Assembly: GCA_016871375.1 (NCBI GenBank)
Contig: VFYY01000015.1
Coordinates: 1-41,723, forward strand
DNA from: Acidimicrobiia bacterium
GTDB lineage: Bacteria > Acidobacteriota > Vicinamibacteria > Vicinamibacterales > UBA2999
DNA: 41,723 nucleotides
Direction of reading: 5' to 3'
A program made the translations under genes and the position numbers. Positions 1 to 6,248 of the stretch are shown here, piece by piece (position 1 is the first letter of the stretch; each line of letters starts with the position of its first letter). The notes beneath the pieces are model-generated. The model did no database searches. It was not told where the DNA came from and was given only the letters and a program-made list of their open reading frames with translations.

Positions 1-2
1 AC

Positions 3-239
3 GTGTCGGGCGACTGGGCGAAATGGTCCAATAGTCCCGGAGTCGAGGTGCTCCGTCCCGAACGCGTCTGGGAAGGCGCCGATGCGCCCTTGTCGCCTTC
101 CCTTCGAAGCACTGCGTACGGGCACGTCAATCAACTCCGTGACCCTGCGGTGTTTGAAGAAGGCGGACGGGTCTACCTGCTGTACGCTGTGGCCGGTGAG
201 AGCGGGATCGCGGTTGCCGAGGTCACATTCACTCGGTGA
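3..239 (+). CDS. C-terminal end of a glycosidase-like beta-propeller protein (5' truncated by window edge)
   Basis: Only the last ~78 residues are visible; the frame runs off the left edge, so the GTG at position 3 need not be the start. The sequence reads NQLRDPAVFEEGGRVYLLY, then AGESGIAVAEV. The RDP followed by a hydrophobic strand and a YLLYA strand is the usual form of a blade in five-bladed propeller glycosidases (GH43/GH32/GH130-like); this is family knowledge, and the exact family cannot be fixed from one blade. The stop at 237-239 is followed four bases later by an attC-like site, so this gene may itself be the cargo of a cassette. No catalytic residue is visible in the fragment. Confidence 0.6.
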   Translation: MSGDWAKWSNSPGVEVLRPERVWEGADAPLSPSLRSTAYGHVNQLRDPAVFEEGGRVYLLYAVAGESGIAVAEVTFTR

Positions 240-242
240 ACG

Positions 243-315
243 GCCTAACCACGCGATGGAGCCGACGGCGCCGCACTGACGTGGTCGCGCCGCGGCTCAT
301 CGCGGGACGTTCGGC
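243..315 (+). other. attC-like integron recombination site 1
   Basis: A 73-bp imperfect palindrome with integron attC layout. The left core GCCTAAC (243-249) matches RYYYAAC; the right core GTTCGGC (309-315) is one base off GTTRRRY. The long arms 252-272 (with GGAGCCGACGGCGCC) and 287-304 (with GCGCCGCGGCTCAT) pair, leaving three unpaired bases on the longer arm, as expected for extrahelical bases of a folded attC. The GCCGAC/GCGGC inner boxes resemble those of classical attC sites. It lies 4 bp after a stop codon, in the orientation expected for a cassette whose gene is on the + strand. No integrase is visible. Confidence 0.65.
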
Positions 316-438
316 GGACAGGCGCCGAGCGCTGCGGCACGCCGGAGGACGTCAGACGGGGTTCGGGGAACAGAAAGGTGTTCACGCCTGAGCGAACACA
401 TCATCCTCTCGACGGGCTCGGACTGAACGGGGAATGCC

Positions 439-872
439 ATGAGTACCTCCGATCGCGAGAGGGTCGTCGAGAGTGTGGGCGTGATCCGTTCGATGATTCA
501 CCACGAAGACGAGCTCCTCAACCAGCGTCTGACATAGATGTGGACGCTGCAAGGTCTGTTGTTCGGAGCTGCCACGATCATGTGGAGCTCAGACTGGCGC
601 GGCGTTGCGATCCTCAGCGTTGTCGGACTCGTGTCGTGCATCTTCATCGGCTACAGCTTGGCGCGTGGGCTCAAGGCGATAAAGGAGCTTCTCCGCATTG
701 CAGCTGACACAAGAGCCGCGTGGGCGAAGGACTCGGGATTCCGCCCACCATTGGTTCAAGATCGAAGGCGGTGGAGTGGCTTCTCCCGGGTTACCTCTTG
801 CCCTGGGTCTTTGGGCTTGCCTGGGTACTCTTGGTGAGCGTTCGACTGACGCAACCGGCAGCGGGGCGGTGA
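439..872 (+). pseudogene. Small integral membrane protein gene with a nonsense codon and a frameshift
   Basis: Frame 1 opens at ATG 439 (MSTSDRERVVESVGVIRS) and meets TAG at 535-537, then continues MWTLQGLLFGAATIMW with a hydrophobic pair of helices to about 745. There coding passes to another frame (FRPPIGSRSKAVEW, then LLPGYLLPWVFGLAWVLLV) ending at TGA 870-872. Read through both lesions, it makes one coherent ~144-residue protein with a soluble N-terminus, two central membrane helices and a C-terminal helix. The TAG could be a former TGG (Trp), since a Trp-rich stretch follows. The family is unnamed as far as I recognise. It sits between attC-like sites 1 and 2, as a decayed cassette cargo would. 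Confidence 0.7.
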
Positions 873-912
873 CCCAATCTCGCTGCCGTGGGCTGGCGAC
901 AGAAACGGGGCC

Positions 913-985
913 GGCGAACATCGGCTTGCAGCCGTCAACGGCTGGTGCAAGGCTGAGCCGCTGCGGCTGAAGCCGTGCGTTGCCG
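913..985 (+). other. attC-like integron recombination site 2
   Basis: The left core GGCGAAC (913-919) and right core GTTGCCG (979-985) bound a 73-bp structure. The arm CGGCTTGCAGCCG (922-934) pairs with CGGCTGAAGCCG (964-975) with a single unpaired C, the extrahelical-base signature of attC. The central part 935-963 is variable, as expected. It follows the membrane-protein pseudogene by about 40 bp and precedes the mazEF-like pair, in the same orientation as site 1. Two successive 73-bp sites separated by one small gene is the layout of an integron cassette array. Confidence 0.62.
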
Positions 986-1085
986 GATCCCACACACACT
1001 CAAGGCAGGTCCTTCGCCCCTCTTGGGGTTGAACGCTCCAGTCGATGCGACCCGCACGCCGGGCCCGGCCAGCGACGGCGTCGGT

Positions 1086-1091
1086 TATACT
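1086..1091 (+). promoter_or_regulatory. TATACT -10 box 6 nt before the antitoxin start
   Basis: TATACT is followed by ACTGGT and the ATG at 1098. With a start site about 6-8 nt after the box, the transcript would begin at or next to the ATG, giving a leaderless mRNA. No convincing TTGACA lies 16-18 bp upstream and no Shine-Dalgarno sequence fits in the gap. Confidence 0.5.
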
Positions 1092-1097
1092 ACTGGT

Positions 1098-1337
1098 ATG
1101 AAGACTGCCGTATCGCTGCCGGATCGCGTGTATCGCGACGCCGAGGGCTACGCGAAGCGCACCCGTAAGTCGCGGAGTCAGCTGTATGCCGAAGCCTTGG
1201 CTGAGTACCTCGCCCGACACGCGCCAGACGAGGTGACCGAGGCCATGAACGTCGTGGTCGATGCACTCGGCGACGCCGCACCGGAGGCCTTCGTACAGAG
1301 GGCCGGGCGACGGGTGCTCCGGAGCGTGGAGTGGTAG
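1098..1337 (+). CDS. Ribbon-helix-helix antitoxin (MazE/CopG type)
   Basis: A 79-residue protein. The N-terminal MKTAVSLPDRVYRDAE and the RTRKSRSQLYAEALAEYL helix form a ribbon-helix-helix DNA-binding domain in residues 1-45; the remaining acidic tail (DEVTEAMNVVVDALG) would wrap the toxin. The ATG at 1098 is chosen because the TATACT box lies 6 nt upstream and the domain begins exactly there. It overlaps the downstream MazF-type toxin by 7 bp, the usual translational coupling of antitoxin and toxin. By family knowledge the antitoxin alone or with toxin represses this promoter. The pair lies between attC-like sites, as cargo often found in cassette arrays. Confidence 0.85.
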   Translation: MKTAVSLPDRVYRDAEGYAKRTRKSRSQLYAEALAEYLARHAPDEVTEAMNVVVDALGDAAPEAFVQRAGRRVLRSVEW

Positions 1338-1678
1338 AGGTCGGGCAAGGAGACATCTGGTGGGCGGACGTGCCCGAACCCACGGGGTCCGGCCCAGGTT
1401 TCCGCCGACCCGTCGTTGTCGTCCAGGGAAATCCGTTGAATCGAAGTCGCATCGCCACGGTCGTGTGCGTACCGCTGACCAGCAACACCGTCTGGGCAGG
1501 CGCACCGGGCAATGTGTTGCTCCCACGCAAGACGTCGGGGCTGCCGAAGGACTCGGTTGCCAACGTGTCGCAGATTGTCGCGCTTGATCGGTCACTGCTC
1601 ACCGAGCGGGTCGGGCGCCTGGGCCCGAAGCTTCGTGCGCAGATCCTTCACGGCATCGATGTGGTACTGGGCCGATGA
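1331..1678 (+). CDS. mazF: MazF/PemK-family endoribonuclease toxin
   Basis: A 115-residue full-length PemK-like protein. Visible family features are GDIWWADVP at residues 7-15, GFRRPVVVVQ (the conserved RPVVV strand with its Arg), the VVCVPLTSN strand, and DSVANVSQIVALDRSLL, where the S/T-Q segment shapes the RNA site. Members cleave mRNA at short sequences and are blocked by the cognate antitoxin; here that is the RHH gene whose end overlaps this GTG start by 7 bp. The frame is intact, in contrast with the other toxin-antitoxin pairs of the window. The cleavage specificity cannot be read from the sequence. Confidence 0.88.
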   Translation: MVEVGQGDIWWADVPEPTGSGPGFRRPVVVVQGNPLNRSRIATVVCVPLTSNTVWAGAPGNVLLPRKTSGLPKDSVANVSQIVALDRSLLTERVGRLGPKLRAQILHGIDVVLGR

Positions 1679-1859
1679 ACCGGCTGACATCCGGTTGCAC
1701 ACGACGCCGCCGCGTCGCTCTTGCGCCGCTTGCCGGCGCGGGTGAACGCTGACGTCAGCCCGCATGAGTCGCTCGAACGCTCAACTTTGTGCGCTGCTGT
1801 CCGGTTGCACGAGTTTCCGTTCGGTTGCACGTCTGGGTGAGGCCCGAGCTGCCAGCTGC

Positions 1860-1918
1860 CTGACAACTCGTTGGAGCCGACCTGGCCAGCCCGGCATCGA
1901 CCCTGGCGTCCGAGCGTA
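1860..1918 (+). other. Possible degenerate attC-like site 3
   Basis: CTGACAACTCGTTGGAGCC (from 1860) has the GGAGCCGAC box of attC site 1, and GGCGTCCGAGCGTATC (about 1906-1920) could be its decayed partner: CTCG..GGA.GCC faces GGC.TCC.GAG. The pairing is weak and the right core is not GTTRRRY, so this is tentative. It lies in the 309-bp gene-free gap 1679-1987, which otherwise holds three copies of CGGTTGCAC (1692-1700, 1802-1810, 1822-1830) and no reading frame I trust. Confidence 0.3.
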
Positions 1919-1987
1919 TCCTTCGAGAATCGACGGTGGCGGGGGAAGCATTCCGGCGCCAGTCGTAGCCGTCGCTTCCACACGTCC

Positions 1988-2398
1988 ATGCCTCCAGCCG
2001 GCTACTCGGGCACGCCGCTCGCGAAGAAGCTGGGGATCAAGGCCGACACACGCCTGCTGCCGCTGCACGCGCCTGACGAGTACGCGACGCTGCTCGCGCC
2101 GCTGCCGCCGCGGGTGCGCGTCGACCGCCGCGCCGGCGAGGGCGTGGACATCGTGCACGTGTTCGTCACGCGCCGGACCGAGCTCACACGGCAGCTCACC
2201 GCGCTTCGCCGTGCGCTGCGCACGGACGCCGCCGTCTGGGTGTCGTGGCCGAAGAAGGCCGCGAAGATGGCGACCGACGTCACCGAAGACACCATCCGCG
2301 AGGTGGCGCTGCCGCTCGGGTTCGTGGACGTCAAGGTCTGCGCCGTGAGCGACGTCTGGTCAGGTCTCAAGCTCGTCGTCCGCACGCAGCTTCGCTGA
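1988..2398 (+). CDS. DUF3052 family protein
   Basis: A 136-residue protein starting MPPAGYSGTPLAKKLGIKA; the 'GYSGTPLAKKLGIK' opening is the hallmark of DUF3052. The rest alternates helices and strands (VDIVHVFVT, AAVWVSWPKK, CAVSDVWSGLKLVVR), consistent with a small Rossmann-like alpha/beta fold. The ATG at 1988 is chosen over an upstream in-frame start because conservation begins there and the upstream residues are encoded by the attC-like gap. The molecular function of this family is not established. It is the first gene after the cassette stretch that looks like ordinary chromosome. Confidence 0.85.
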   Translation: MPPAGYSGTPLAKKLGIKADTRLLPLHAPDEYATLLAPLPPRVRVDRRAGEGVDIVHVFVTRRTELTRQLTALRRALRTDAAVWVSWPKKAAKMATDVTEDTIREVALPLGFVDVKVCAVSDVWSGLKLVVRTQLR

Positions 2399-2403
2399 CG
2401 GCC

Positions 2404-2598
2404 ATGGGCCGTATTCTCTTCGGCGGCGTCGTGCTGTTTGCCGTCCTCCAGTTCGGTCCGGCCTGGCCTGCTGCACGGTTCGATCCCACGTCGAGCTTCG
2501 GCAGCGTCCAGGTGACGATGCTGGCCGAGGCGCTGGCGATCACCGGCCGCGAGCGGCTGACCCGCCGGGTCCCGCCGTCACTCTCCATGCAGCAATAG
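2404..2598 (+). CDS. Possible small exported protein, 64 residues
   Basis: ATG 2404 follows the DUF3052 stop by five bases. Residues 1-24 (MGRILFGGVVLFAVLQFG, then PAWPAA) resemble a signal peptide and codon third positions are GC-rich, consistent with coding. I recognise no family for the rest. It ends with TAG 2596-2598, and the same frame continues directly into a conserved domain (2599-2910), so the stop may be a lesion in a longer gene. Existence as a separate protein is uncertain. Confidence 0.35.
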   Translation: MGRILFGGVVLFAVLQFGPAWPAARFDPTSSFGSVQVTMLAEALAITGRERLTRRVPPSLSMQQ

Positions 2599-2910
2599 GA
2601 CGACAGGCGACAGCGACGCGCACGCGACACGGCCGCGACCCTTCGGCGCCTCGTCACGTTCACGCTGCACGATCTGCCGAGGCGCGCGGAGCCGCACGAC
2701 TACGGCGTCATCAACGGCGAAGCGAAGCTGTTCTTCTACCAGGTCGGCGGCGGGAGCAAGTCCGGCCGCCCGTTCGGGTGGCGCTGGGCCGCCGTCTCCG
2801 AGATTGACGACCTCCAGGTGCTGACCAACACCTTTCGAGGCGACCGCCAGTCGCCGTGCGGCCGCCACGTGCACTGGGACGTGCTTTTTGCGACGATCCA
2901 CCCGCGCTAG
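2599..2910 (+). pseudogene. Conserved small-domain protein lacking a usable start codon
   Basis: The frame immediately after TAG 2596-2598 encodes about 103 residues with a clear domain: LVTFTLHDLPRRAEPHDYGV, then AKLFFYQVGGGSKSG, FGWRWAAVSEIDDLQVL and HVHWDVLFATI. I recall similar 80-90 residue proteins with 'EPHDYG...YQVGG...WR' but no established function. No ATG, GTG or TTG precedes the domain in frame after the TAG. The only plausible start is ATG 2587, giving M-Q-Q-stop-D-D-R-R, so a sense-to-TAG mutation at codon 4 would explain it. It may be broken, or start at a non-canonical codon. It ends directly against the GTG of the CPBP gene. Confidence 0.5.
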
Positions 2911-3594
2911 GTGATAGCATCCGCCCGTTTGCGTGTCATAGGCCGGGCTGTCGGGATCGGCGTGCTGGTGCTGCTCGCCGCCACTATTCCGCGCAATATC
3001 GTGTTGTTCGCCAACCTGCGTTTCCGGCCGGACGTGCCCTGGGCGGTCCCCGTCCTCGGCGTCGTCCTGTGGCTGTTCTGGCGGTCGGTGCGCGGCTTCC
3101 CGGATCTGCGCGCGGGCAACCTGCCGGTCCGGACGTGGGCGTGGTCGCTGCTCGCGGGAACCGTCGCGCTCGTCGCGCTCGTGCCGGGGCTGCGGGTGGT
3201 GAGCCGGTTCGTGCCGCTGCCGGTGCAGCAGATGCCGGATCTCGCGTATGTTCCCGCCACGACCATGGCCGCCCTGCTGCTCATGTCGTCCCTGTTTGCC
3301 GGAGTGGTCGAAGAATCGGCGTTCCGCGGCCTCATGCAGGCGCCGATCGAGCGGCAGAACGGTCTCCCGATCGCCATCTTGATTACGGGAACGATGTTCG
3401 CCTTGGTCCATCTGGACTTCACGCCGATACTGTGGCCGTATTACCTGGCGGTCGCCGCGATCTACGGAACGATCACGCACGTGAGCGGATCGATCCTGCC
3501 GGCCGTCGTGCTCCATACGCTCGGCAACGTGTATTCGAATTTCACGCTGTGGCTGTACGGCCGCGCCGAGTGGCAGGCCGCGCCGGGCGTGTGA
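2911..3594 (+). CDS. CPBP-family intramembrane metalloprotease
   Basis: A 227-residue multi-spanning membrane protein with about six to eight hydrophobic segments. The three CPBP (Rce1/Abi) motifs are all present: EESAFR with E134, E135 and R139; F163...H167 (FALVH); and H202...N206 (HTLGN). These side chains form the active site of glutamate intramembrane proteases such as Rce1. Substrates of bacterial members vary (peptide or bacteriocin processing, signalling) and nothing nearby identifies one. The GTG start abuts the TAG of the upstream frame. It is followed 8 bp later by a secreted protein gene, so the two are probably co-transcribed. Confidence 0.88.
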   Translation: MIASARLRVIGRAVGIGVLVLLAATIPRNIVLFANLRFRPDVPWAVPVLGVVLWLFWRSVRGFPDLRAGNLPVRTWAWSLLAGTVALVALVPGLRVVSRFVPLPVQQMPDLAYVPATTMAALLLMSSLFAGVVEESAFRGLMQAPIERQNGLPIAILITGTMFALVHLDFTPILWPYYLAVAAIYGTITHVSGSILPAVVLHTLGNVYSNFTLWLYGRAEWQAAPGV

Positions 3595-3602
3595 GGGGTT
3601 GC

Positions 3603-4415
3603 ATGAGACGCATTGCTGCTCTGTTCGTCCTCGTCGGCATCGTCGCGGTCACGTCGATGGTGCACGCGCAATGGCCGGCTCATTCGACGCCGGGAATACC
3701 GCGGCTGGCTGACGGGAAGCCGAACCTCGCCGCGCCGGCGCCGCGGACTCCGGACGGGAAGCCTGACTTCTCAGGATTGTGGATGAACCGCGGCGGCGGC
3801 GGGCGCGACGCGAAGCCTCCCGAGCCGCCGCCCGGCACGCCTCCGCTGGCGATGTTCTGGAACGTGGGCGCCGGCTTCAAGGACGACCTGCCGCTTCAGC
3901 CGTGGGCCGCGGCCCTCCGCAAGGAGCGCATGGCCGCCGAGAGCAAGGACAACCCCGACGCGCGCTGCCTGCCGATGGGGCTCATGCAGTTCCACACGCA
4001 TCCCCAGCCGCGGCAGATCATCCACACCGCGAACCTGATGGTCATCATCTACGAGGCCAACTACGGGCTGCGCAAGATCTATCTGGACGGCCGGCCCGCG
4101 CCCAACAACGATCCGCAGCCCTGGTGGTACGGCTACTCGCGCGGCTGGTGGGAAGGCGACACGCTCGTCGTCGAGACGACGAACTTCCGCGACGGCGGCT
4201 GGCTGGACGTGAACGGCAGCCCGCTCACCGACGCCGGCAAGCTGACCGAGCGCTTCCGCCGCCCGAACTTCGGGCAGATCGAGATCGACGTCACGGTGGA
4301 CGATCCGAAGGCGTACACGCGCCCGTGGACCGTCCGCCTCAATCAGTACGTCATGGTGGACGGCGAGCTCATCGAGTTCATCTGCCACGAGAACCAGCGA
4401 TTCCTCGTCCCCTGA
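3603..4415 (+). CDS. Secreted protein of the 'PDGxPDxxGxW' family (paralogue 1 of 3)
   Basis: A 270-residue protein with a signal peptide (residues 1-23, ending VHAQ). After a proline-rich segment it has RTPDGKPDFSGLWMN, DARCLPMG, then GWWEGDTLVVETTNF and IEIDVTVDDPKAYTRPWTV. The same ordered motifs occur in the genes at 24781 and 25706. The family is abundant in acidobacterial genomes; to my knowledge no function is established. Alternating strands in the second half suggest a beta-rich barrel, and the conserved RC(L/I/Y) cysteine may be functional. It follows the CPBP protease gene at 8 bp. Enzyme versus binding protein cannot be decided. Confidence 0.7.
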   Translation: MRRIAALFVLVGIVAVTSMVHAQWPAHSTPGIPRLADGKPNLAAPAPRTPDGKPDFSGLWMNRGGGGRDAKPPEPPPGTPPLAMFWNVGAGFKDDLPLQPWAAALRKERMAAESKDNPDARCLPMGLMQFHTHPQPRQIIHTANLMVIIYEANYGLRKIYLDGRPAPNNDPQPWWYGYSRGWWEGDTLVVETTNFRDGGWLDVNGSPLTDAGKLTERFRRPNFGQIEIDVTVDDPKAYTRPWTVRLNQYVMVDGELIEFICHENQRFLVP

Positions 4416-4427
4416 CGCCGCCGGTCC

Positions 4428-4529
4428 GTGCTCGTCTTCGAGCTGGTCCCGCTCGTCGTCGTGATCATCGCGTTGGTCATCGTGGTCGTGCTGTTCGCGA
4501 AGAACCGCGCCGCCGGACCAGACGAGTGA
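4428..4529 (+). CDS. Small single-span membrane peptide, 33 residues
   Basis: GTG 4428 opens VLVFELVPLVVVIIALVIVV followed by VLFAKNRAAGPDE and TGA. One long hydrophobic helix with a Lys/Arg-containing C-terminal side is typical of small membrane proteins that act on larger partners. It begins 13 bp after the stop of the secreted protein. No SD sequence is obvious and GTG is an assumption; there is no homologue I can name. Confidence 0.4.
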   Translation: MLVFELVPLVVVIIALVIVVVLFAKNRAAGPDE

Positions 4530-4557
4530 GAGACAACGCTCCGCCGCTGGTAATCGG

Positions 4558-4673
4558 CTAGCGCGGTTTCGACTGCTTCGTAGTGTCCGGCTTTAGCCGG
4601 ACCACACACGGCGGTGCCGATCAACATGGTCCGGCTAAAGCCGGACACTACGACGTTTCAGAAACCGCTCTAG
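4558..4673. repeat. 116-bp MITE-like inverted element, copy 1
   Basis: The element is bounded by CTAGCGCGGTTTC at the left and GAAACCGCTCTAG at the right (terminal inverted repeats). Inside are long arms TAGTGTCCGGCTTTAGCC and GGCTAAAGCCGGACACTA around a short loop with GGCGGTGCCGATCAAC. An almost identical copy lies at 8316-8431 in the opposite orientation, and both are exactly 116 bp. It fills the convergent junction between the + strand genes and the diguanylate cyclase gene, and its CTAG end supplies the TAG stop of that gene (4670-4672). RNA from either strand would fold into a strong hairpin, so it may terminate both transcripts. Confidence 0.85.
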
Positions 4674-6145
4674 ACGGTGGCGGCGCCGGCCGTGCCGCGC
4701 GTGAAGATCTCCACGCGCGCCCGGCCGCCCTGCTTCGCGGCGTAGAGCGCCTGGTCGGCCGCGCGCATCAGCGCCTGCGCGTTGTCGCAGTGCTCGGGGC
4801 AGGCCGCCAGCCCGATGGACGTGCTGATGGGGCCGACGCCCGTGCCGTTGAAGGTGACGCGCAGCGCCCGCGTCTTCTCGAGGATCAGCTCCGCCTTCTT
4901 CCGCGCGTCCGCGACGGGCGAGTCGGGCAGCACGATCGTGAACTCCTCGCCGCCGTAGCGCGACGCGATGTCGGTGGCGCGGATGTTGTCGATGAGCAGG
5001 CCGCTGAACTCGCGCAGCACGTTGTCGCCCGCCGCGTGCCCGTAGCGATCGTTGAAGGTCTTGAAGTTGTCGATGTCCAGCATCAGCACGCAGAGCGTGG
5101 AGCGCTTCCGCTGCGCCCGCCGGATCTCCCGCGGCAGCGTTTCCTCCAGGAAGCGGCGGTTGAAGAGCCCCGTCAGCGGGTCGCGGATCGACTGCTGCTG
5201 CAGCGCCAGCCGCAGCCGCAGGTTCACGAGCGCGAGGCCGAGGTACTCCGCCGCCGTGGCCGTGACCTGCTCGCGTTCCTCCCACAACACGTGCTCGCGC
5301 GCGGAGTCGCCGGCCGCCCGGAACCGCACGTGCAGCAGCCCGAGCGTTTCATCCGGCCCGAGCACGGGCACGCACAGCGCGCTGCCGCCGAGCGCAGGCG
5401 GGATGTGCGCGCAGCGCATGCGGGTGGTGCCGCCGTCCACGCGGTGGGCGCGCCCGCGCCGCAGCCCCCAGCATTCCTCGGGCTTCATCAGCGGGTGCTC
5501 GTCCGCGGCGAACCCGCCCCACCAGGACTTCTGCTCCAGATCGTCGCGCGAGGCGCTGTAGGCGAAGAACGCGCCCGCCTGCCCGGGGAACAGCCGCTCC
5601 ATGTAGTCGGCGATGACCGCATACAACTCGTCCACGGCGGAGGTGGCCTGCAGGAGGCTGCTCATCTCGGCGAGCACACGCGACTGCTGACCGCGCCGCT
5701 CCTGGTCCTCGAGCAGCCGGTTCAGACGATCGTTGGTGTCGCGCATCTCGACTTCGGCCCGCTTCTGAGCCGAGATGTCGCGCAGCACGACGATGCCGCC
5801 GCAGACCCGTCCAGCGGCGTCGCGGAGCGGACGCCCCGTGGACGAGACGATGATGCCGTCGGGATGCGCGATGTTCCGGAAGAACAGCTCGATCTGGTCG
5901 GTCGCCTCGCCGCGCAGGGCGCGCGCGAGCGGAAGCTCGTCGGCCGGGAACGGGGTGACGCCGTCGGCGCGCAGCACCCCGTAGATTTCGGCCCACTGTT
6001 CCACCGGCCCGTCCGTCGGTCCGCGCCCATAGAGGCGCCTGGCCGCGGCGTTCATGAGGACGAACTTGCCGTGCTCGTCGACGACCGCCACGCCGTCGCC
6101 CATGCTTTCAATGACCGACTCGAGGACGCGGATGCGACCGTCCAT
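4670..6145 (-). CDS. PAS-GAF-GGDEF diguanylate cyclase
   Basis: A 491-residue cytosolic sensor. Residues ~1-130 are a PAS domain (GDGVAVVDEHGKFVLMN... GIVVLRDISAQKRAE), ~150-310 a GAF-like domain (LFPGQAGAFFAYSASRDD... LGLLHVRFRAAGD), and ~325-480 a GGDEF domain opening DPLTGLFNRRFLEETL. The active-site loop is RYGGEEF (about 396-402) and an inhibitory RxxD site (RATD, about 389-392) sits five residues before GGEEF, so it should make c-di-GMP from two GTP and be product-inhibited. No membrane segment is seen. The stop codon lies in the 116-bp repeat. A TATAAC box 9 nt upstream of the ATG suggests its own leaderless promoter. The signal sensed is unknown. Confidence 0.93.
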   Translation of the reverse strand: MDGRIRVLESVIESMGDGVAVVDEHGKFVLMNAAARRLYGRGPTDGPVEQWAEIYGVLRADGVTPFPADELPLARALRGEATDQIELFFRNIAHPDGIIVSSTGRPLRDAAGRVCGGIVVLRDISAQKRAEVEMRDTNDRLNRLLEDQERRGQQSRVLAEMSSLLQATSAVDELYAVIADYMERLFPGQAGAFFAYSASRDDLEQKSWWGGFAADEHPLMKPEECWGLRRGRAHRVDGGTTRMRCAHIPPALGGSALCVPVLGPDETLGLLHVRFRAAGDSAREHVLWEEREQVTATAAEYLGLALVNLRLRLALQQQSIRDPLTGLFNRRFLEETLPREIRRAQRKRSTLCVLMLDIDNFKTFNDRYGHAAGDNVLREFSGLLIDNIRATDIASRYGGEEFTIVLPDSPVADARKKAELILEKTRALRVTFNGTGVGPISTSIGLAACPEHCDNAQALMRAADQALYAAKQGGRARVEIFTRGTAGAATV

Positions 6146-6154
6146 TGATCATCA

Positions 6155-6160
6155 GTTATA
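6155..6160 (-). promoter_or_regulatory. TATAAC -10 box before the diguanylate cyclase gene
   Basis: Reading the minus strand, TATAAC (6160 to 6155) is followed by nine bases and ATG 6145. No SD sequence precedes the ATG, so a leaderless or very short leader is likely. The 103-bp divergent region 6146-6248 must also hold the promoter of the DUF4345 operon; TACGAT near 6234 on the + strand is a weak candidate. Confidence 0.4.
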
Positions 6161-6248
6161 CCCCCAAGAGCCGGCTTTGGCTGCACTAAAGTTTCATAGA
6201 GTCCTAATCAGTCATCCATGACGACGTGTTACGATTCGCGCCGTCGGC

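Noticed and set aside
378-399. Palindrome GTGTTC...GAACAC as an operator before the membrane-protein pseudogene
   Set aside because: Six-base arms with a 10-base loop are expected by chance in a window of this size, and the regulated gene is broken.
4583-6148. A 521-codon + strand frame opposite the diguanylate cyclase
   Set aside because: The minus strand has a perfect PAS-GAF-GGDEF order; the + frame begins inside the repeat and shows no recognisable sequence.
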